Positions 53,701 through 59,700 of a DNA stretch of 64,000 nt are shown piece after piece. The notes below the pieces were generated by a model. That model was not told where the DNA came from. It was given only the letters and a program-made list of their open reading frames with translations, and ran no database searches. The DNA comes from Escarpia spicata (Eukaryota > Annelida > Polychaeta > Sabellida > Siboglinidae), in NCBI GenBank assembly GCA_963995525.1, contig OZ023205.1, positions 48,594,408 through 48,658,407 on the forward strand, written 5' to 3'. The position numbers and the translations under genes are program-made. Numbering within the stretch: position 1 is the first letter of the stretch; each line of letters starts with the position of its first letter.

Positions 53701-56700
53701 CATCCATGCAATGTAACACATTTCCATTTGTATGACATGTATATGTTAACTGTATGTTATGTTGTTATGTTGTAAAATAAAGTTACTTACTTACAGTTAC
53801 TTACTTCCTTGACCCAATCTTTTTTGACATTTCAATATAACGTGAGTATATCACATACATACGATTTATTAGTCTCTTATGTCTTATACTAAACCTTATT
53901 TGCTTCCTTAAACATGCTAAAATTCGAGTTCAGATTATAAAGCAGATAATATCAACCAACACTTAACATTCTGTTTCCATGGTTACAGGACTTTGCTGTA
54001 CCAAAGTTTAGACGCATGGCGAGCATGATCTCGAACCGTTTAAAGCACCGTTTGTACGATTCAAATTTTGACCCGGCTCCCATGTCTTTGTCGGCATTGT
54101 CACACAATCAGTTTCCATCCACTCCGTCATTTACTGGTGAGTTTTGTTATATCTTTGGATAATGTTTAATATGTAAGACATTGACAAGTACAGCCAGATC
54201 AACAGTGGATAACTGCAATGGTACAACATCAGAAACTTGAGCATAGTGTACACTTGGTAAATGTTTATTTCATTAGGCAAGTGACCCGTTTCTTCTTTTA
54301 ATGTTTAATTCTTTAAAGTTAGGAGATGGGGATGACATAACGTGGCCATTTTTGGGGAGGGTGTAGGTAAGGTAGTATGCTTTTACTGGTTGAGTACAGT
54401 GGGAGTGTGTTGGTTACATGATGTACTGGTTGAGTCCATTGTGACTGTGTTGGTTACATGATGTACTGGTTGAGTCCATTGTGACTGTGTTGGTTACACG
54501 ATGTACTGGTTGAGTCAATTGCGACTGTGTTGATGACACAATATGCTGGTTGAGTCCACTGCGACTGTGTTGGTTACACAATGTACTTGTTGAGTCCATT
54601 GTGATTGTGTTGGTTTCATGGTGTACTAGTTGAGTCCATTATATTGTGTTGGTTACACAATATGCTGGTTAAGTCCATTGTGACTGTGTTGGTTACATGA
54701 TGTACTGGTTGAGTCCATTGTGACTATGTTGGTAACACAATGTATTGGTTGAGTCCACTTTGACTGTGTTGGTTACACAAGATGTTACAGATTGAGTACA
54801 TTGTGAGTATGTTGGTTATGAAGTGTGTTGTTACTTGTTTAGTACACTGGGAGTGTTTTGATTATACAATATATTATTAGTTGAGTACATTTGTTACATG
54901 AGACGTTGTTACAGATTGAGTATGTTAGGAATGTGTTGGTTACATAAGATGTTGTTACAGATTGAGTCCATTGTGACTGTGTTGGTTACGTGCAGTGTTG
55001 TTGCATGTTGAGTCCATTGTGACTGTGTTGGTTACATGCAGTGTTGTTACATGTCGAGTCCATTGTGACTGTGTTGGCTACATGTGCTCCAGGTGTAGGA
55101 GTGGACGAGAATGTGACGGTGCCCCTGACTGTCACAGACCTAGTCAATCTCAAGCCCCAACTCAACCTGTTTGTTCGTCTCTACAGCATCAACTTTGTGA
55201 GTTAAAACTGCATTATTTGTTACTGTACGTAGTCATACATGTGTCCTATTTCGGTAGTATTCTGTGTTTTTCTGTCCAGTTTTGATTTGTAAATAAATAA
55301 ATAAAGTTCTTTGATGTGCTTGCATGTAGGTTACACCAATTATAAACTATTAATAGTCCATTAAAACTGTAACTTAGATCAAGTAACTTAATGACCGTAT
55401 GTATTGGGAACCTTAAAAATAATTCACTGTCCGAATACGTAGGGACGCGAACGAATCCTGATATCATGTCGTCCCCGTTTTGTCACCCTGGTGTTAACTT
55501 CACCATGGTTACCTCGACTATTACCCTGCTACTAGGTATGTTTTGAGTCGATTAATGGCCCTATATCTCATGAAACAAATGTTTTATGTAGGGACTACAT
55601 CCTCAGCCATGTGAAATGTTTAGTCGGTTTCCCAGACTTGTTCAAAGACTTTTTTATTGAGTGACAACTTATGCTGCATTTAACCGCAGTGCCACCCATC
55701 AGGCATGGGTCAATTCCAATTGTTAATTCAATTAATTTAATTAATTAACTTTCTCAGGAGACACATTAACTTAATTAAGTTACTTTTATGAAAGAGGTTA
55801 ATTTGATGTAAAACCTATAGTAGATATAATTAACTTTGATGATCTTATGACAAAATCCCAAAAGATAAATGTGAAAAGTGAACAAAATTCGGCAATACAG
55901 TTTTTAACTTAAATTCTCGAAATGTGTTTTCAAGATTTATAGATATTTCTACAATGTAACTGTGCTTTATTAGCAGGCTTGCCCTGTTAGACATTTGTTC
56001 CAGTGGTGACTCATTCCAATTAGCCCTTTTAATTGGTATTTTTTGTTATACATTAATTGTTGACTGAGTTGTAGTTAATTGGTAACTGAATTGAAGTTAC
56101 CCCGGGTAATTGGTAATTTAATTGAATGAAAGTGAATGAAAGTGAATTTAATTGAACAATTTGAGAAGGTAATTTAATTTAATTGATCTGATAAATGTGT
56201 GAGTTTAATTTAATTTAATTGGATAATATATATATATATATATTATGCAATAAAAAAAAAATATATATATATATGTATATAATAAAGAGTTATTTTGTAA
56301 TTTAATTAATTAACTTTCCAAGGTAATTGCCCCATGCCTGCTACCCATACCTGTATTATCACCCACCCCTATCTCGGCCACATACAGAAACACATTTGTT
56401 ATCTAATTGTGGAAGAAAACGTACAGAAATGCAACTAAACGTCGTAATTCCTATTGAACTTCCTCTGGTATTAACAGGGTGTCATTCATTATGCTGTGTC
56501 CATATATCCAGTAAGAAAAATGTAGTAATACATATAAGCTACTACAGAAAAAATAATCAGATGACTTCAGCACTTTTCTTTTTATATGATTTGATAATCA
56601 TATGCACAGCCCCAACTGTTAGTTCCATCTGTCTGCCATGGATTTACCATACAAGATCAGCTGGTTAAATGTTTCCCGCTCAGACTGTGTTGTAAATGTA

Positions 56701-59700
56701 GACTCTCAATGAAAGATGATAATTGGCCAGTTAGTTACCTGGGGACTTCTTTCCCACACCAGCGCTCTCGCCAGCAATAAATGGGCCCAGGGTTTCTGTG
56801 GATGTCAGTAAACCAGATTTAACATGGGTAGTTAGTACAGCATATAGCGTTGGAAACCACATACAAGTGTATGACGAATTTTGTAGAGGTAAAATCGACT
56901 TCAATGTGACAACGACAATCAGTGAGTGAATGAGTGTTGTTTTTTTAGCCAGCTGAATCATGTAAGGTGTCATGTGTTAAATTAACATTAAATTAAACTA
57001 TCAAGAGCACATCGTTTTATAAATTTAGTACAAATGTTTTGTCGGAAATTTGACATTCCCAATACATATGGTCATTATGGTAAATAAATGTTCACATAAA
57101 ATCATAACAATTTAAGCTGTGTTTAAGTTGTGGGACATGGTGGTTGAATGGTCAGAGTGCTGTATTGTCAGTTGGAGGAACCAGGGTTTGAATCCTGGTA
57201 CTGATTGCTGGTTTGGTATGATGTCATTGTACATGTGAGATAATTCGTAATTCCCCTTGTCTTAGTTGATTTGTGTCCTGGCCTGTCTGATCCATGTGGC
57301 TTCTTTTATTTTGTCCTGTTCTTCTGTTGACTTCCTTGTCCTTAGGGTGTACCAACAGGTGCCTGAGTGTGATGTGGGGCGGCATGGATGTTGCTACCCA
57401 AGACTCTGAGACTCCCTCCATATATGGGATGACTACTTAGCTTCTTGTCCGTTTTCTTTTTTCAGTCTTTTTCTTTGTTGTTATCTGTCACCTTTTTCAA
57501 AGCCCAGGACAGATAGCCACAAACTTTCAGGGCTCCTCTTAGGTGTTTCTCTTCTTCCTTCTTGTCCCCCTCTTCTGAAGTTATTGTCTCACACCGGTTC
57601 ATCAGGGTTCTGACGACTCCTAACTTTTGGTGTTTGGGGTGGTGGGATGCAGAGTTCAGGTATTGGTCAGTATGTGTCCTCTTCTTCCGATACACTGTAG
57701 ACTTCATGCTGCCATCTTCCTTTCTGGTGAACTTAGCATCAAGGAAAGGCATGCTGTTGTTCAGTTCTTCTTCTCTTGTGAAAATGTTGCTGCCCATGGG
57801 GTCAACAGTGTTCAAGTGTTGTAATTTCTCTGCTTTTCCTGTATGTACTAGGCAGATAACATCATCCACATATCTCTTCCAGTTTCTTGAATGGCAATCG
57901 TCTAGTGCTGTGGTAATGATTGTCTGCTCCAAATCCTCCATGTACAAGTTCACAACAATGGGGGATACATGACTGCCCATGGCTACACCAAACTTCTGTT
58001 CGTAAATTTATCCTCCAAATCTAAAGTACATACCGGTAGTCCCCAAGACAAATTTCAACAGCGCCACGATGTTGTCTACTGTTAGGTTGGTTCTCTTCTT
58101 TCAACAGCTCCATGATGTCGTCTACTGTTAGGTTGGTTCTCTTCTTTCAACAGCGTCACGATGTTGTCTACTGTTAGGTTGATTCTCTTCTTTCAACAGC
58201 TCCATGATGTTGTCTACTGTTAGGTTGGTTCTCTTCTTTCAACAGCTCCATGATGTTGTCTACTGTTAGGTTGGTTCTCTTCTTTCAACAGCTCCATGAT
58301 GTTGTCTACTGTTAGGTTGGTTCTCTTCTTTCAACAGCTCCATGATGTTGTCTACTGTTAGGTTGGTTCTCTTCTTTCAACAGCTCCATGATGTCGTCTA
58401 CTGTTAGGTTGGTTCTCTTCTTTCAACAGCGTCACGATGTTGTCTACTGTTAGGTTGGTTCTCTTCTTTCAACAGCGTCACGATGTTGTCTACTGTTAGG
58501 TTGGTTCTCTTCTTTCAACAGCTCCATGATGTTGTCTACTGTTAGGTTGGTTCTCTTCTTTCAACAGCTCCATGATTTTGTCTACTGTTAGGTCGGTTCT
58601 CTTCTTTCAACAGCTCCACGATGTTGTCTACTGTTAGGTTGGTTCTCTTCTTTCAACAGCGTCACGATGTTGTCTACTGTTACGTTGGTTCTCTTCTTTC
58701 AACAGCACCATGATGTCGTCTACTGTTAGGTTGGTTCTCTTCTTTCAACAGCTCCATGATGTTGTCTACTGTTAGGTTGGTTCTCTTCTTTCAACAGCGC
58801 CACGATGTTGTCTACTGTTACGTTGGTTCTCTTCTTTCAACAGCGCCACGATGTTGTCTACTGTTAGGTTGGTTCTCTTCTTTCAACAGTACCACGATGT
58901 TGTCTACTGTTACGTTGGTTCTCTTCTTTCAACAGCGCCATGATGTCGTCTACTGTTAGGTTGGTTCTCTTCTTTCAACAGCTCCATGATGTCGTCTACT
59001 GTTAGGTTAGTTCTCTTCTTTCAACAGCTCCATGATGTTGTCTACTGTTACGTTGGTTCTCTTCTTTCAACAGCACCACGGTGTTGTCTACTGTTAGGTT
59101 GGTTCTCTTCTTTCAACAGCGCCACGGTGTTGTCTACTGTTAGGTTGGTTCTCTTCTTTCAACAGCTCCATGATGTTGTCTACTGTTAGGTTGGTTCTCT
59201 TCTTTCAACAGCTCCATGATGTCATCTACTGTTAGGTTGGTTCTCTTCTTTCAACAGCTCCATGATGTCATCTACTGTTAGGTTGGTTCTCGTCTTTCAA
59301 CAGCTCCATGATGTTGTCTACTGTTACGTTGGTTCTCTTCTTTCAACAGCTCCATGATGTTGTCTACTGTTAGGTTGGTTCTCTTCTTTCAACAGCTCCA
59401 TGATGTTGTCTACTGTTACGTTGGTTCTCTTCTTTCAACAGCTCCATGATGTTGTCTACTGTTAGGTTGGTTCTCTTCTTTCAACAGCTCCATGATGTTG
59501 TCTACTGTTACGTTGGTTCTCTTCTTTCAACAGCTCCATGATGTTGTCTACTGTTAGGTTGGTTCTCTTCTTTCAACAGCGCCACGGTGTTGTCTACTGT
59601 TAGGTTGGTTCTCTTCTTTCAACAGCTCCATGATGTTGTCTACTGTTAGGTTGGTTCTCTTCTTTCAACAGCTCCATGATGTCATCTACTGTTAGGTTGG

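Noticed and set aside
55388..57080. One long transposon bounded by the two ACCGTATGTATT-like ends
   Set aside because: The ends match a repeat at 33798-34135, but the interior does not, and an inserted hAT MITE accounts for only part of the extra length.
57132..57206. Functional tRNA gene
   Set aside because: The T-arm and promoter boxes are present, but the acceptor stem does not pair and the anticodon arm is poor.
58756..59189. Two 67-codon + strand frames (VLFFQQRHDVVYC)
   Set aside because: Antisense readings of the 46-bp Penelope-derived array.
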